Below are positions 8,638 through 17,945 of a stretch of 39,207 nt of DNA, one piece after another. The DNA lies in NCBI GenBank assembly GCA_031425455.1, contig JANPJJ010000183.1, positions 1 to 39,207 on the forward strand, given 5' to 3'. Origin of the DNA: Sandaracinobacteroides sp031425455 (GTDB lineage: Bacteria; Pseudomonadota; Alphaproteobacteria; Sphingomonadales; Sphingomonadaceae). Each line of letters opens with the position of its first letter. The first letter of the stretch is position 1. Below the pieces are notes generated by a model that was not told the origin of the DNA, searched no databases, and saw only the letters and a list, made by a program, of their open reading frames with translations. The position numbers and the translations under genes are program-made.

Positions 8638-9333
8638 TCAGAGGCACCAGTGGATATCGATCGCCTGGGTGGCGTCCGCAAGGAGGCGGCCGATCGGAAG
8701 CTGCGACCCGGAGCCTTCCTTCAGCGCCCTTTCCAGCACGTCGCGCTTGTCCTCGCCCCGAAGGGAAATCAGGATCGAGCGGGCCGACAATATGGCCGAT
8801 TTCGTCAGCGTGACGCGCGCCACCGCCGCCTCTTTGGGCAGCGGATCCGGCGTGAGGCCGATCGCGCGATGCGGTGCGGTCAGGGCCGCCTCCAGATCGG
8901 GGCCGGGGAAGATCGAGGCCGTGTGGCCGTCCAGCCCCATGCCGAGCCAGACGAGATCGGGCGGCCAGTGGATCGCCTGGAGCCGCGCATCGGCCGCCTT
9001 CCCAGCGGCGGATGCAGCGAGATCACCGCCCGTCAGCGGCAGCACCCTTGCGCCCAGCGGCAAAAAGCGCTCGGCCAGCATTCGCACGTTCGACAGCTTG
9101 TCCTGGACGGGCACCAGACGGTCGTCGGTGGGGAGGATCGTCACGTCCTTCCACTTCAGCTTCGCCGTTTTCAGCTTGTCGAGCGGGGCCAGCGGCGTGC
9201 TGCCGCCGGGAAACGCCACTACGGCGTCGCCACGCGCATCGAGCGCGGACTCGATCAGGAACTGTACGTCGCCCGACACGGCATCGGCCAGCTCGGCCGG
9301 CTCCTCATAGTCCCACCATTCCGCTTCGATCAT
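8638..9333 (-). CDS. pgl: 6-phosphogluconolactonase
   Basis: Pgl hydrolyses 6-phosphoglucono-lactone made by Zwf. The 231-residue protein is of the NagB/DevB type with AFPGGSTP near the N-terminus, PTDDRLVP in the middle and the active-site signature GMGLDGHTASIFPG. An AAAGGA ribosome-binding site precedes ATG 9333 by about 7 nt. It sits 22 nt after zwf and 18 nt before edd, in pathway order. Confidence 0.96.
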   Translation of the reverse strand: MIEAEWWDYEEPAELADAVSGDVQFLIESALDARGDAVVAFPGGSTPLAPLDKLKTAKLKWKDVTILPTDDRLVPVQDKLSNVRMLAERFLPLGARVLPLTGGDLAASAAGKAADARLQAIHWPPDLVWLGMGLDGHTASIFPGPDLEAALTAPHRAIGLTPDPLPKEAAVARVTLTKSAILSARSILISLRGEDKRDVLERALKEGSGSQLPIGRLLADATQAIDIHWCL

Positions 9334-9355
9334 CTGTTATCCTTTCGCCGCCGGA

Positions 9356-10831
9356 CTAATCATTCCAGCTGGCATTGTCGCGTTCGATCAGGGCAATCGC
9401 GGCGGACGGCCCCCAGGTTCCGGCGGCATAGGCGCGCGGCTGCGTTCCGTTTGCAGCCCAGCCGCGGCGGATTCCATCGATAAAGCGCCACTGGGCTTCC
9501 ACTTCATCGCGTCGGACGAACAGGGTCTGCCGGCCTTCGATGAGGTCGAGCAACAGCTGTTCGTAGGCGATCCGCCGCCTCGTGTCGGCGAAAGCGTCCT
9601 TCTGGCCGATGTCCAACTGCACCTCGCGAAGGCGGATTCCGGCCCGGTCGAGACCCGGCACCTTCGACATCAGCGAGAGCTGGATATTCTCCTCGGGCTG
9701 AAGGCTGATGAGGAGCTGGTTCGGCGCCATGCCCCGGACCTCGTCGCCGAAGATCGAGTGCGGCACCTCGCGGAACTGGATCAGGATTTCCGACTTGCGC
9801 GTCGCCAGCCGCTTTCCCGTGCGCAGATAGAAGGGCACGCCCTTCCAGCGCCAGTTGTCGACGTGGGCCTTCAGCGCCACGAACGTCTCGGTGGCGGATA
9901 GGCGGCCCAGCTCCTCGGCATAGCCCTTCACCGGCTGGCCGCCGACCGCCCCGGCGCCATATTGGCCGATGACGCTATGCGCCCCGGCGGACTTCGCGTC
10001 GATCGGGCGCAGCGAGTTCAGCACCTTCACCTTCTCGTCGCGCACGGCTGTCGCGGTGAAGTGCGAGGGCGGCTCCATCGCGACCAGAGCGAGCAATTGC
10101 AGCATGTGGTTCTGTACCATGTCGCGAAGCGCGCCGGCGCCTTCATAGAAATCGACGCGACCTTCCAGCCCGACTGTCTCTGCGATGGTGATCTGCACAT
10201 GCTGCACCGCCTCGGAACGCCAGAGCGGCTCGAACAGAACATTCGCGAAGCGCAGCGCCAGCAGGTTCTGCACTGTCTCCTTGCCGAGATAATGGTCGAT
10301 GCGGAAAATCTGCTGCTCGGTGAAAGCGGCTGCCACCGCGTCGTTGATCTCGGCCGAGGAGGCGAGATCGGAACCAAGCGGCTTTTCGAGGCCGATGCGC
10401 ACATTGGAACCGGTCAACCCGGCGCCCGCCAGCCCCTCGATGGTCGGCTTGAACAGCGACGGGGCGGTGGACAGGAAGATCGAGACCGACTGGTCTTCGC
10501 CGCAGGGCCCGCTTCCATCAGGCCCTGCGGCACAGGCTGCTTCGGCGAGCCGGCGATACCCCGACGCATCGGTGGCATCGAGCGGCACATAGGCGAGCTG
10601 CCCCAGGAAAGCGTCGGCCCGCGCCTGGTCCCCCAGGCCGTTCGCCACATGCGGCGCCAGCGCCGCGGCCGCCATGGCCCGAAACCCCGCTTCGTCCAGC
10701 GCGGAGCGGGCCGTGCCGACGATCCGCACATCGCCCGCCAGCAACCCGTCGACCGACAGGCCGTAGAGCGAGGGCAGCAGCATGCGGCGCGACAAGTCGC
10801 CGGTGGCGCCGAACAGGATAACAGCGGTCAT
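9356..10831 (-). CDS. zwf: Glucose-6-phosphate 1-dehydrogenase
   Basis: Zwf oxidises glucose 6-phosphate to 6-phosphoglucono-lactone, yielding NAD(P)H. The 491-residue protein has the Rossmann motif LFGATGDLSRR, GLEKPLG, the active-site signature RIDHYLGKE, and the substrate-side block FYLRTGKRL. ATG 10831 has AGGAAG 7 nt upstream; an in-frame TTG at 10849 would add six residues but is less likely. It is the first gene of the zwf-pgl-edd-glk-eda-ung run and starts 51 nt after the GH97 gene with no clear terminator between, so read-through from the glucan locus is possible. Confidence 0.97.
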   Translation of the reverse strand: MTAVILFGATGDLSRRMLLPSLYGLSVDGLLAGDVRIVGTARSALDEAGFRAMAAAALAPHVANGLGDQARADAFLGQLAYVPLDATDASGYRRLAEAACAAGPDGSGPCGEDQSVSIFLSTAPSLFKPTIEGLAGAGLTGSNVRIGLEKPLGSDLASSAEINDAVAAAFTEQQIFRIDHYLGKETVQNLLALRFANVLFEPLWRSEAVQHVQITIAETVGLEGRVDFYEGAGALRDMVQNHMLQLLALVAMEPPSHFTATAVRDEKVKVLNSLRPIDAKSAGAHSVIGQYGAGAVGGQPVKGYAEELGRLSATETFVALKAHVDNWRWKGVPFYLRTGKRLATRKSEILIQFREVPHSIFGDEVRGMAPNQLLISLQPEENIQLSLMSKVPGLDRAGIRLREVQLDIGQKDAFADTRRRIAYEQLLLDLIEGRQTLFVRRDEVEAQWRFIDGIRRGWAANGTQPRAYAAGTWGPSAAIALIERDNASWND

Positions 10832-10882
10832 GGGAGCGCTTCCTAGCAATAGTCCCGCAGCGGGCCAGCCTGAATTCGAATG

Positions 10883-12904
10883 CTACATGGCGCGGAAGCG
10901 GATTGCCTGGCCGCCGCCGGGGGCCAGTACCAGCGAAAGGCTGTCGCCGGCAGTGACGATGCGCCGGGAGATGGCGATGTCGAAGCGTCTTTCGGTGCGG
11001 AAGTCGGTGGCCGGACCATCGGCGTAGATCTGCGCTTCATAACGCCGGCCGGGATCGAGAAAGTCCAGTTTGATCCCCAGGGTGCGGCCCTCATGGTCGG
11101 TGCCGGCGCCCAAATACCAGTCGACGCTGTTGCGATCCTTGCGGGCGATGGTGGCGAACTGGCCGATTGCGCCATTCAGCACGCGCGTCTCGGCCCAGTC
11201 CGCCGGCACATCCTTGATGAATTGGAACGGCCTGGGAAAACGCGCGTAGTTCTCCGGCAGGTCGGCAGCCATCTGGATCGGCGAGTAGATCAGGACATAA
11301 AGCGCGAGCTGACGCGCCATCGTGCTGGGGATCGGGCTGTTGCCGCGCCCGACCAGGCTCAGGATGCCCGGCGTATAGTCCATCGGCCCGGCAAGCATTC
11401 GCGTGAAGACGAGGTCGATCTCGTGGTTGGGCGGGTTTTTCGGGCTGCCCCAGGCGTTGTATTCCATGCCCCGGGCGCCTTCGCGCGAGACCCAGTTAGG
11501 GTAGGTGCGCCGGAGGCCCGTGTCCTTGATCGGCTCGTGCGGATTGACCGCGATTCGGCGTTTCGCCGCCTCGGTCACGACCTTCAGATGGTGCCGGCTG
11601 TGCGCCTGCCCGTCGTGCCACTGGAAGCTGCCGTCCGGCGCCTGGATGCCCCCTGCGTCTGCGACATAGCCGGTTTTCACGCTGTCGATGCCGAGCCGAC
11701 GGTAGAGATCGAGCGCAGCGCCGAGTTGCGGCTCATAGACCCGGGTGTTGCCCGCCGTTTCGTGGTGGCCGATCAGGTGAACGCCCTGCTTCAGCCCATA
11801 GGCGGACAAGCCTTCGAGATCGAAGTCGGGCGTTGCCCTGGTGAAATCGAAATCATGGCCAGTTGCGAACCAGTCACCGTCCCAGCCCGGGTTCCATCCC
11901 TCTACCAGCACGCCGCGAAAACCGTTGGCAGCGGCGAAATCGATGTAGCGCCGCGTGTTGGCGGTGGTCGCCCCATGCTTCGGGCCCTGGGCCCAGCTGG
12001 CGGTTTCCAGGTGCATCTCCCACCAGACGCCGACATATTTATGCGGGCGGAACCAGCTGGTATCGCCCAGCTTGTTGGGCTCGTTCAGGTTAAGGATGAT
12101 GTCGGACGCAGCATAAAGCCCGGGCGCATCGGATGCCACCAGCAGTACGCGCCACGGTGTCGCGAACGGCAGATCACGCACCACGCTCGGCCCGTCGGCC
12201 GCGGGAGACAGGCGCGCCTTGAAGCGTTGGCCCTCCACGCGGCGCAGCCACATGCCGGCATAATCCACCAGCGCCGCCTCGTGAATCGCCAGATGCAGGC
12301 CCGAGGCTGTTACAAAGCTGATCGGCGTGTGCGCCTGGGCGACTTCGGCGATCGGCGTGCGGTTGTAGAGATACTCGTAGCGGTTCCATTCCCCGCCGGG
12401 GATCCACCAGGCGGTGCCCGGCTCGGCGAGGGCGAACTCTGTCAACTCCTCGACGATGCGCGCGGTCTTCAGGTTCGGCTGCTCTGGGAACTCGAACCGA
12501 AAGCCGACGCCCTTGTCGAACAGCCGGACGCGAAGCCGGAGGATTCGTGCCAGCGGGCCGGTTTCCTGCAACGTCAGAAGCAGTTCGTTGTGCCGGTCCG
12601 TCACAAAGCGCCGCTCGCCCCAGGGCTGCTCCCAGCGCGTGTCGGCACGGCTGCGCTCGGCCGACACGATCTTCAGGTTGCGCTCCAGCTTGGGCGCGTC
12701 GGCCAGGATGAACCCGAGCCGCGATGGCGCGATGACGGGGTTTCCGCCTCGCAGGAGCGACCAGTCCGGCCGCCCCTCCCCGTTCAGCTCCAGCGCGAAC
12801 GTCAGGCGGCCGTCCGGCGATACGACGGCTACCGGCGCTGCACGAGCGAAGCCGGCGATCAGCAACGCAGCAAGGCCGGCCATCAGCAGAAACAGCGATC
12901 TCAT
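10883..12904 (-). CDS. Secreted alpha-glucosidase, glycoside hydrolase family 97 (SusB-like)
   Basis: GH97 enzymes of the SusB type release glucose from the non-reducing ends of alpha-glucans. This 673-residue protein begins with a signal peptide (RSLFLLMAGLAALLIAGFARA), followed by the N-terminal beta-sandwich, a TIM barrel in which VLVEGWNPGWDGDW is characteristic of the family, a LIGHHETAG block with E382, and a C-terminal beta domain. Catalytic-type glutamates after the barrel core (NPHEPIK, GARGMEYNAW) fit the inverting alpha-glucosidase branch better than the retaining alpha-galactosidase branch; that assignment is inference. ATG 12904 is chosen because the signal peptide starts there. 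It follows the GH13 gene after 16 nt, and the likely location is periplasmic. Confidence 0.9.
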   Translation of the reverse strand: MRSLFLLMAGLAALLIAGFARAAPVAVVSPDGRLTFALELNGEGRPDWSLLRGGNPVIAPSRLGFILADAPKLERNLKIVSAERSRADTRWEQPWGERRFVTDRHNELLLTLQETGPLARILRLRVRLFDKGVGFRFEFPEQPNLKTARIVEELTEFALAEPGTAWWIPGGEWNRYEYLYNRTPIAEVAQAHTPISFVTASGLHLAIHEAALVDYAGMWLRRVEGQRFKARLSPAADGPSVVRDLPFATPWRVLLVASDAPGLYAASDIILNLNEPNKLGDTSWFRPHKYVGVWWEMHLETASWAQGPKHGATTANTRRYIDFAAANGFRGVLVEGWNPGWDGDWFATGHDFDFTRATPDFDLEGLSAYGLKQGVHLIGHHETAGNTRVYEPQLGAALDLYRRLGIDSVKTGYVADAGGIQAPDGSFQWHDGQAHSRHHLKVVTEAAKRRIAVNPHEPIKDTGLRRTYPNWVSREGARGMEYNAWGSPKNPPNHEIDLVFTRMLAGPMDYTPGILSLVGRGNSPIPSTMARQLALYVLIYSPIQMAADLPENYARFPRPFQFIKDVPADWAETRVLNGAIGQFATIARKDRNSVDWYLGAGTDHEGRTLGIKLDFLDPGRRYEAQIYADGPATDFRTERRFDIAISRRIVTAGDSLSLVLAPGGGQAIRFRAM

Positions 12905-12920
12905 GCCTGCAAACCTCGCT

Positions 12921-14528
12921 TCACGGTTCGACAATCACGGCGGCGAAGGCCGGCAGCCCGGCTGCCGTGCCGCCGTTCACCGCCGCCAGCACCCGGCCCT
13001 CCCCGGGCAGCGCCAGTTCGGTGGCGCCGAAATTGCAGGCCAGCCGAAGCCGCCTGTTGTCGTGCAGGCGATCGAACGTCAGGAGGTCGCCCTCGGCTTT
13101 CAGCTGCTCCAGCCGGCCCAGCCGCAGCGCCGGCTCGGCCCGTCGCAGCTCGATCAAGGTGCGAGTGATGTTGAGCAGCGAGTCCGGGTCCGTTTCCTGC
13201 CGATCCACGGCAAGCTCCGCATGGTCCGGGCCCAGCGGCAGCCACGGTCTGGCCGAGGTGAAGCCCGCATTCGGGGCGGCCGCTGCCCAGGGCATCGGAG
13301 TCCGGGCGCCATCGCGCGACAGGGTGAGCGGCCAGTTCGCGATCGCCTCGGGATCTTTCAGCTCGGCAAGCGGAATATCGACCTGCGTCAACCCCAGCTC
13401 CTCGCCATAGTAGAGGAACGGATTGCCGCGCAGGCCCATCAACAGCAGCATCGCCAGCCGCGCAAAGCGCCGGCGATGTTCGGGCGCGGCCCAGCGGGAC
13501 AGGCCCCGCGGGCTGTCGTGGTTGGTCAACGCCCAGCTCGGCCAGCCCATGCCCGCCTCGTCGGGCCATTCGGCTAGCGCCGCGGCGACCAGCTGCGGCG
13601 TGAGCCTTTCCGCATAGAGAAAGGCGAAGCTGTAGGCCGAATTCAGGTGGCGGTCGTCGGCGGTGAAGGCGCGCATTTCGGCGATCGGCCGATCGCCGCC
13701 CACCTCGGCCACGCTGAAAGTGGCGCCGTGCCGATCCATCAAGCTGCGAAGCCGGGCCAGGAAGACGGGGATTTCCGGATGAGACTGGTTGTAGGTTTTC
13801 GTCTGGTAATCGAACGGGCGGGTACGCGGGCCGGGCGGGGCCGGCGGATTGTCCCGCAGCTGAAGATCGTGCATCGCGAAATTGATCGCATCGATGCGGA
13901 ACCCGTCCACCCCGCGCGCCAGCCAGAAGTCGGCAACGCCGAGCAGGGCCTCCTGCACGGCGGGGTTGTGAACGTTGAGCTGCGGCTGCGACGCCAGGAA
14001 ATTGTGCATATAATATTGTCGCCGCCGCGCGTCCCAGGTCCAGGCGGGGCCGCCGAACACCGACTGCCAGTTGTTGGGGGGCGTGCCGTCGGGCCGGGGA
14101 TCGGCCCAGACATACCAGTCGGCATGCGGGCCGGATGGTCCCTGGCGGCTGGACCGGAACCAGGCGTGATCGTCCGACGTATGGGCGTATACCTGATCGA
14201 TGATGACCTTCAGGCCAAGCCCGTGAGCCTTGGCCACCAGCGCATCGAAATCCGCCAGCGACCCGAAGATCGGATCGACACTGCAATAATCTGCAATGTC
14301 ATAGCCGAAATCGTTCATCGGGGATGTGAAGAATGGCGAGAGCCAGATCGCATCCACGCCGAGGCTTGCCACATGATCCAGGCGCCCGGTGATTCCAGCA
14401 AGGTCGCCGATCCCGTCGCCGTTCGCATCCTGGAAGCTGCGCGGATAGATCTGGTAGATCACCGCCCCCTTCCACCAGGGCACATCGACCGTGCTGCGCG
14501 CGTCGCGCCGTTCCATCACGTCGCTCAT
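12921..14528 (-). CDS. GH13 alpha-glucosidase / oligo-alpha-glucosidase
   Basis: This 535-residue alpha-amylase-superfamily enzyme has the oligo-1,6-glucosidase/alpha-glucosidase layout: N-terminal YQIYPRSFQDANGDGIGDL, GYDIADYCSVDP, nucleophile D213 in GFRIDAINF, acid/base E275 in FSVAEVGG, and transition-state Asp D338 in LTNHDSPR, followed by a C-terminal beta domain. No signal peptide is evident from ATG 14528, so it is probably cytoplasmic, acting on imported maltose or maltodextrins. The start overlaps the preceding amylase stop in an ATGA. A longer open frame upstream lies inside the neighbouring gene and is not credible. Exact linkage specificity cannot be read from the sequence. Confidence 0.93.
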   Translation of the reverse strand: MSDVMERRDARSTVDVPWWKGAVIYQIYPRSFQDANGDGIGDLAGITGRLDHVASLGVDAIWLSPFFTSPMNDFGYDIADYCSVDPIFGSLADFDALVAKAHGLGLKVIIDQVYAHTSDDHAWFRSSRQGPSGPHADWYVWADPRPDGTPPNNWQSVFGGPAWTWDARRRQYYMHNFLASQPQLNVHNPAVQEALLGVADFWLARGVDGFRIDAINFAMHDLQLRDNPPAPPGPRTRPFDYQTKTYNQSHPEIPVFLARLRSLMDRHGATFSVAEVGGDRPIAEMRAFTADDRHLNSAYSFAFLYAERLTPQLVAAALAEWPDEAGMGWPSWALTNHDSPRGLSRWAAPEHRRRFARLAMLLLMGLRGNPFLYYGEELGLTQVDIPLAELKDPEAIANWPLTLSRDGARTPMPWAAAAPNAGFTSARPWLPLGPDHAELAVDRQETDPDSLLNITRTLIELRRAEPALRLGRLEQLKAEGDLLTFDRLHDNRRLRLACNFGATELALPGEGRVLAAVNGGTAAGLPAFAAVIVEP

Positions 14529-16351
14529 CGGACTGCAACCGCTCCCGCGCACACCAGAGTTCCGAACGGTTCGATGTCCACCGCCAGCACGCCAGGCGCT
14601 GCGGGCTGCGCACATAGCCCCAACAGCGACTTGGTGATGTCGATCCTGGGATCGATCGGGATATTGGCCTTCAGCGGCCTTCCGGACGTGTTGAAGACGA
14701 TGATCGTGTCCAGGAAAGGCGCCCTGTTGCCTTCCGGCAGCCTGCGGGCGACTGCGAACAGGCCCGGGCCTTCGGTTTCGGCGATCAGAACCCGCTCGCG
14801 ACCGCGGCTGAGGGACGGTTCACCCCCCCGCAGCTTCGAAAGCGTGGCGATGTGACGGTAGAGCGGGTGGGAGGGGTCGAACTGGGCTTCGGCGTGCGTG
14901 CGCGATGTCCCGATCAGCCTGTTGTCCAGGTAGCTCGCGACCTTGCTGGGAAACAGCGGCTCGCGCGCATCCTGGTCGTTGCCGTCGCTCAGGAAACCCT
15001 GCTCGTCACCGGAGTAGACGGTCGGCACGCCGCGCAGCAGCAGCAGCATGGAATGGCCGAGCTTGAGCCGCGCCAGAAGTTCGTCGGACCCCGCCTTCGG
15101 GTTGGAGTCCGCGATGGTGCGCGACAGCCGCCCCTGATCGTGATTGCTCACGAAGGTGGGGAGTTGCAGCGCGGCATCGACCCCGCCGGCATAGAGCGGA
15201 TCCTGGAACAGGATCGCCTCCAGCTGGGACGGAGCCCGGTTCTTCGCCACCAGGTCGGCCACGCCCAGCTTGAACGCGAAGTCCAGCACGGCCGGATAGC
15301 GGTCGACATGGGTGAAACGAGCAAGATAGCCCGGATCGGCGGCATCGGAATAGACTTCGCCGAAGACGTGGAAGTTGGGGATGCCCCTGGCCTTCGCATG
15401 CGCCAGGATGGCGGGCACGAAGGCCTGCCAGAACTCCGGGTTCACATGTTTGGCCGTGTCGACGCGGAATCCGTCGATCCCGAACCGGTCGATCCAGCCT
15501 TTGTAGATCTCGATCATGCCGTCGCGCACGCGGGGGTTGCTGGTCATCACATCGTCGAGGCCGACGAAATCGCCCCAGAGGATACTTTCGCCCTTCCAGT
15601 TGCTGTTGCCGCGGTTGCTGTAGAGCAGCGGGTCGTTCAGCCAGTCGGGTTTCTTGATGCGCTCCAGCCCCTTGGGCACGAACGGGGTGTAGGCCCAACG
15701 CGGATCGGTGAGCCGGGCGTAATTTTCCGCCGTCTGTTCGGCCGGCCCGTCGCCGACGAACCCCGGGTTGATCGGCACCCCGCCGATCCCGCCCTTTCGG
15801 CTCCAGGGAAAGTCCTGGCGGCCCCGGAACGCACAGGCGCTGTCGGGGCATTCGCGGTATCGGATGATGTCTGCGGTGTGGTTGGTGACGATGTCCATAT
15901 ACACCTTCATGCCGCGCCCATGGGCGGCGGCGATGAAAGCCTTCAAGTCCGCCTCCGTCCCCAGATGCGGGTCGACGGTGGTGAAATCGGTAATCCAGTA
16001 ACCGTGGTAGCCGGCGGACTCCTGCCCCGGGGCCCCCTGGACCGGGTTGTTGCGGAAGATCGGGCCGAGCCAGATCGCCGTTGCGCCCAGGCCCTGGATA
16101 TATCCCAGCCGGGCGGTAAGCCCCTTCAGGTCGCCGCCCAGGTAGAAACCCTTCGACGTGGGGTCGAACCCGTGCGTCAGCCGATCGCCCTTCAGCCCGC
16201 CGCGGTCGTTGTCGGCATCGCCGTTCTCGAAGCGGTCGGGGAGCACGAAGTAGATGACCTCATCGGTCGGCGGCCGATCGCGGACGCCCTGCGCCATCAC
16301 CGGGGGGGCCAGCAGCACTGCCATCAGCCCGAATGCTGCCAGCCATCTCAT
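14525..16351 (-). CDS. Secreted GH13 alpha-amylase / cyclomaltodextrinase-like enzyme
   Basis: The 608-residue protein starts with a signal peptide (LAAFGLMAVLLAPPVMA, cleavage likely before Gln21) and continues directly into the catalytic barrel (EVIYFVLPDRFENGD). Catalytic residues are nucleophile D298 (GFRVDTAKH), acid/base E332 (VFGEVYS) and D405 (VSNHDQGR). An inserted segment at about residues 165-255 contains two Cys (C168, C173) that could form a disulfide in the periplasm. It should hydrolyse alpha-1,4-glucans into maltodextrins after entry through the TonB receptor. Its ATG overlaps the stop of halogenase 1 (ATGA, 16351-16348) and its stop overlaps the next GH13 start. Subfamily and product pattern are not certain. 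Confidence 0.92.
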   Translation of the reverse strand: MRWLAAFGLMAVLLAPPVMAQGVRDRPPTDEVIYFVLPDRFENGDADNDRGGLKGDRLTHGFDPTSKGFYLGGDLKGLTARLGYIQGLGATAIWLGPIFRNNPVQGAPGQESAGYHGYWITDFTTVDPHLGTEADLKAFIAAAHGRGMKVYMDIVTNHTADIIRYRECPDSACAFRGRQDFPWSRKGGIGGVPINPGFVGDGPAEQTAENYARLTDPRWAYTPFVPKGLERIKKPDWLNDPLLYSNRGNSNWKGESILWGDFVGLDDVMTSNPRVRDGMIEIYKGWIDRFGIDGFRVDTAKHVNPEFWQAFVPAILAHAKARGIPNFHVFGEVYSDAADPGYLARFTHVDRYPAVLDFAFKLGVADLVAKNRAPSQLEAILFQDPLYAGGVDAALQLPTFVSNHDQGRLSRTIADSNPKAGSDELLARLKLGHSMLLLLRGVPTVYSGDEQGFLSDGNDQDAREPLFPSKVASYLDNRLIGTSRTHAEAQFDPSHPLYRHIATLSKLRGGEPSLSRGRERVLIAETEGPGLFAVARRLPEGNRAPFLDTIIVFNTSGRPLKANIPIDPRIDITKSLLGLCAQPAAPGVLAVDIEPFGTLVCAGAVAVR

Positions 16352-17889
16352 GCGCGCATCTCCGCCCGGGTGTCCGCCGGCAGCAGCCGCGCCAGAAAAT
16401 CGTCATGCTGCCCCATCCGGGTTGCGCGCTCGGCGCAAAGCCGGGCCTGCATTGCCAGGAACTGGGCCAGGTCGGTTTCGCTGAGTTGTTCGGCAAGCGG
16501 GTGCCAGGCTACGGGCGTGATGCCCTGCCCCAGCAGCACCTGCACCCAGCCCGCTTCGGTGAAAAGGTCGTGGCTGTCGTGCGACAGGCGCCCGACTTCG
16601 CGGAAAAGCGCCATTTTGGCAGACAGCGTCTCGGGCACCGGCATGTCCGCACAGGTTCTCCAGAAGGCCGAATCGTCCCGGGCGCCGGCCTTGTAGTGCA
16701 GGATTATGAAGTCGCGAATGCGCTCCATCTCCAGCACGGTCAGGCGGTTGTATTCGGCAACGGACGCAGGCTTCGGCCGGCCGGCGGGGAGGAACTGCAG
16801 GATGCGCTCGATCGCCGATTGCACCATGTGGATGGAGGTCGACTCCAGCGGCTCGAGAAAACCGCTCGCCAGCCCGACCGCGATGCAGTTGCGATGCCAG
16901 AAGGCTTCGCGCCGACCGGTGGTGAATTGCAACTGGCGCGGCTCGGCCAGGGCCTGCCCGTCCAGGCCGGTCAGCAGCTGGAACGCGGCCTCGTCGTCGG
17001 ACAGATGGTCTGCGCAATAGACCAGGCCGTTCCCCGTGCGGTGCTGCAATGGGATGCGCCACTGCCAGCCGGCCCCGCGCGCTGTGGAGCGGGTATAGGG
17101 CGTGACCGGGTCGGTGCGTTCGGACGGCACCGCGAGCGCCCGGTTGCACGGCAGCCAGTGCGACCAGTCAAGGTAGCCGACCCCCAGCGCCTGCCCGATC
17201 AGCAGCCCGGCAAACCCCGAGCAATCGACGAACAGGTCGCCTGCAATCCCTGAGCCGCTCTCCAGCTTGACCGCGGCGATATCCCCGCTCTCGCCGTCCA
17301 GCTCCACCTTCAGGATGCGTCCCTCGTGCCGGCGAACGCCGCGCGCCTCGGCATGGCGCCGCAGGTGCGCGGCATAGAGCCCGGCATCGAAATGATAGGC
17401 GTGCGGCATGTAGGGCCGGGTCGGGCCCGGAGGCTGGGTTTCGCGCTCGAACCGGTTCCTCAGCGCTGCGATGACATTGGGGCAGTAGGAACCGAGCGGC
17501 TCTGCCAGCCCCAGCGCCTGCGCGCGCAACCAATAGTGATGGAAGCCGAGCAGACCGAGACCGCGTCCCACCTGCCCGAAGCCGTGCACATAGCTGTGCC
17601 CCTGCTTCCACCAGTCCACGAACTGGATTCCGAGCTTGATCGTTCCCTTGGTAGCGCGGAGGAACTCATCTTCGTCCAGCCCGAGCGCTGCGTTGAACAG
17701 CCGGATCTGCGGGATGGTCGCCTCGCCCACGCCGACGGTGCCGATCGCATCGGATTCGATCAGGTCGATCGACCAGCCGCTCTCGATGAAGCGGGCGAAT
17801 GCAGCCGCTGCCATCCATCCGGCGGAGCCACCTCCGACGACGACGAGGCGACGAACGGACGAGTGTTCTTCGTCGCGCCGACCGGTCAT
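16348..17889 (-). CDS. Flavin-dependent halogenase, tryptophan 7-halogenase family (copy 1)
   Basis: These FADH2-dependent enzymes make hypohalous acid and pass it along a tunnel to a catalytic lysine that halogenates an aromatic substrate. The 513-residue protein has the flavin-binding VVGGGSAGWMAA, the VGVGEATIP stretch, the candidate catalytic lysine K85 (GTIKLGIQF), the halogenase signature WQWRIP, and LEPLESTSIHMVQ containing the conserved glutamate. It lies 56 nt after the TonB receptor and is translationally coupled to the amylase, as though part of the glucan operon. Related genes beside TonB receptors in Caulobacter and Xanthomonas are known; some accept indoles and prefer bromide. 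The natural substrate here is unknown. No flavin reductase gene is in the window. Confidence 0.9.
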   Translation of the reverse strand: MTGRRDEEHSSVRRLVVVGGGSAGWMAAAAFARFIESGWSIDLIESDAIGTVGVGEATIPQIRLFNAALGLDEDEFLRATKGTIKLGIQFVDWWKQGHSYVHGFGQVGRGLGLLGFHHYWLRAQALGLAEPLGSYCPNVIAALRNRFERETQPPGPTRPYMPHAYHFDAGLYAAHLRRHAEARGVRRHEGRILKVELDGESGDIAAVKLESGSGIAGDLFVDCSGFAGLLIGQALGVGYLDWSHWLPCNRALAVPSERTDPVTPYTRSTARGAGWQWRIPLQHRTGNGLVYCADHLSDDEAAFQLLTGLDGQALAEPRQLQFTTGRREAFWHRNCIAVGLASGFLEPLESTSIHMVQSAIERILQFLPAGRPKPASVAEYNRLTVLEMERIRDFIILHYKAGARDDSAFWRTCADMPVPETLSAKMALFREVGRLSHDSHDLFTEAGWVQVLLGQGITPVAWHPLAEQLSETDLAQFLAMQARLCAERATRMGQHDDFLARLLPADTRAEMRA

Positions 17890-17911
17890 TCGTCAACTCT
17901 CCAGCTGTAGA

Positions 17912-17935
17912 CCGGGCCTGCGGGGGCAGGCCCGG
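17912..17935 (-). promoter_or_regulatory. GC-rich intercistronic stem-loop between TonB receptor and halogenase 1
   Basis: A perfect 10-bp stem (CCGGGCCTGC at 17912-17921, GCAGGCCCGG at 17926-17935) with a 4-nt loop fills the 56-nt gap after the receptor stop. No T-run follows on the minus strand, so it is not a standard terminator. It may protect the receptor mRNA 3' end or partially terminate transcription, giving more receptor than downstream enzymes. That role is inference. Confidence 0.6.
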
Positions 17936-17945
17936 CCGGTGCGCC

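Noticed and set aside
10880..13168. A 762-codon plus-strand frame opposite GH97 and GH13
   Set aside because: Shadow of the minus-strand glycoside hydrolases, whose catalytic motifs and signal peptide are clear.
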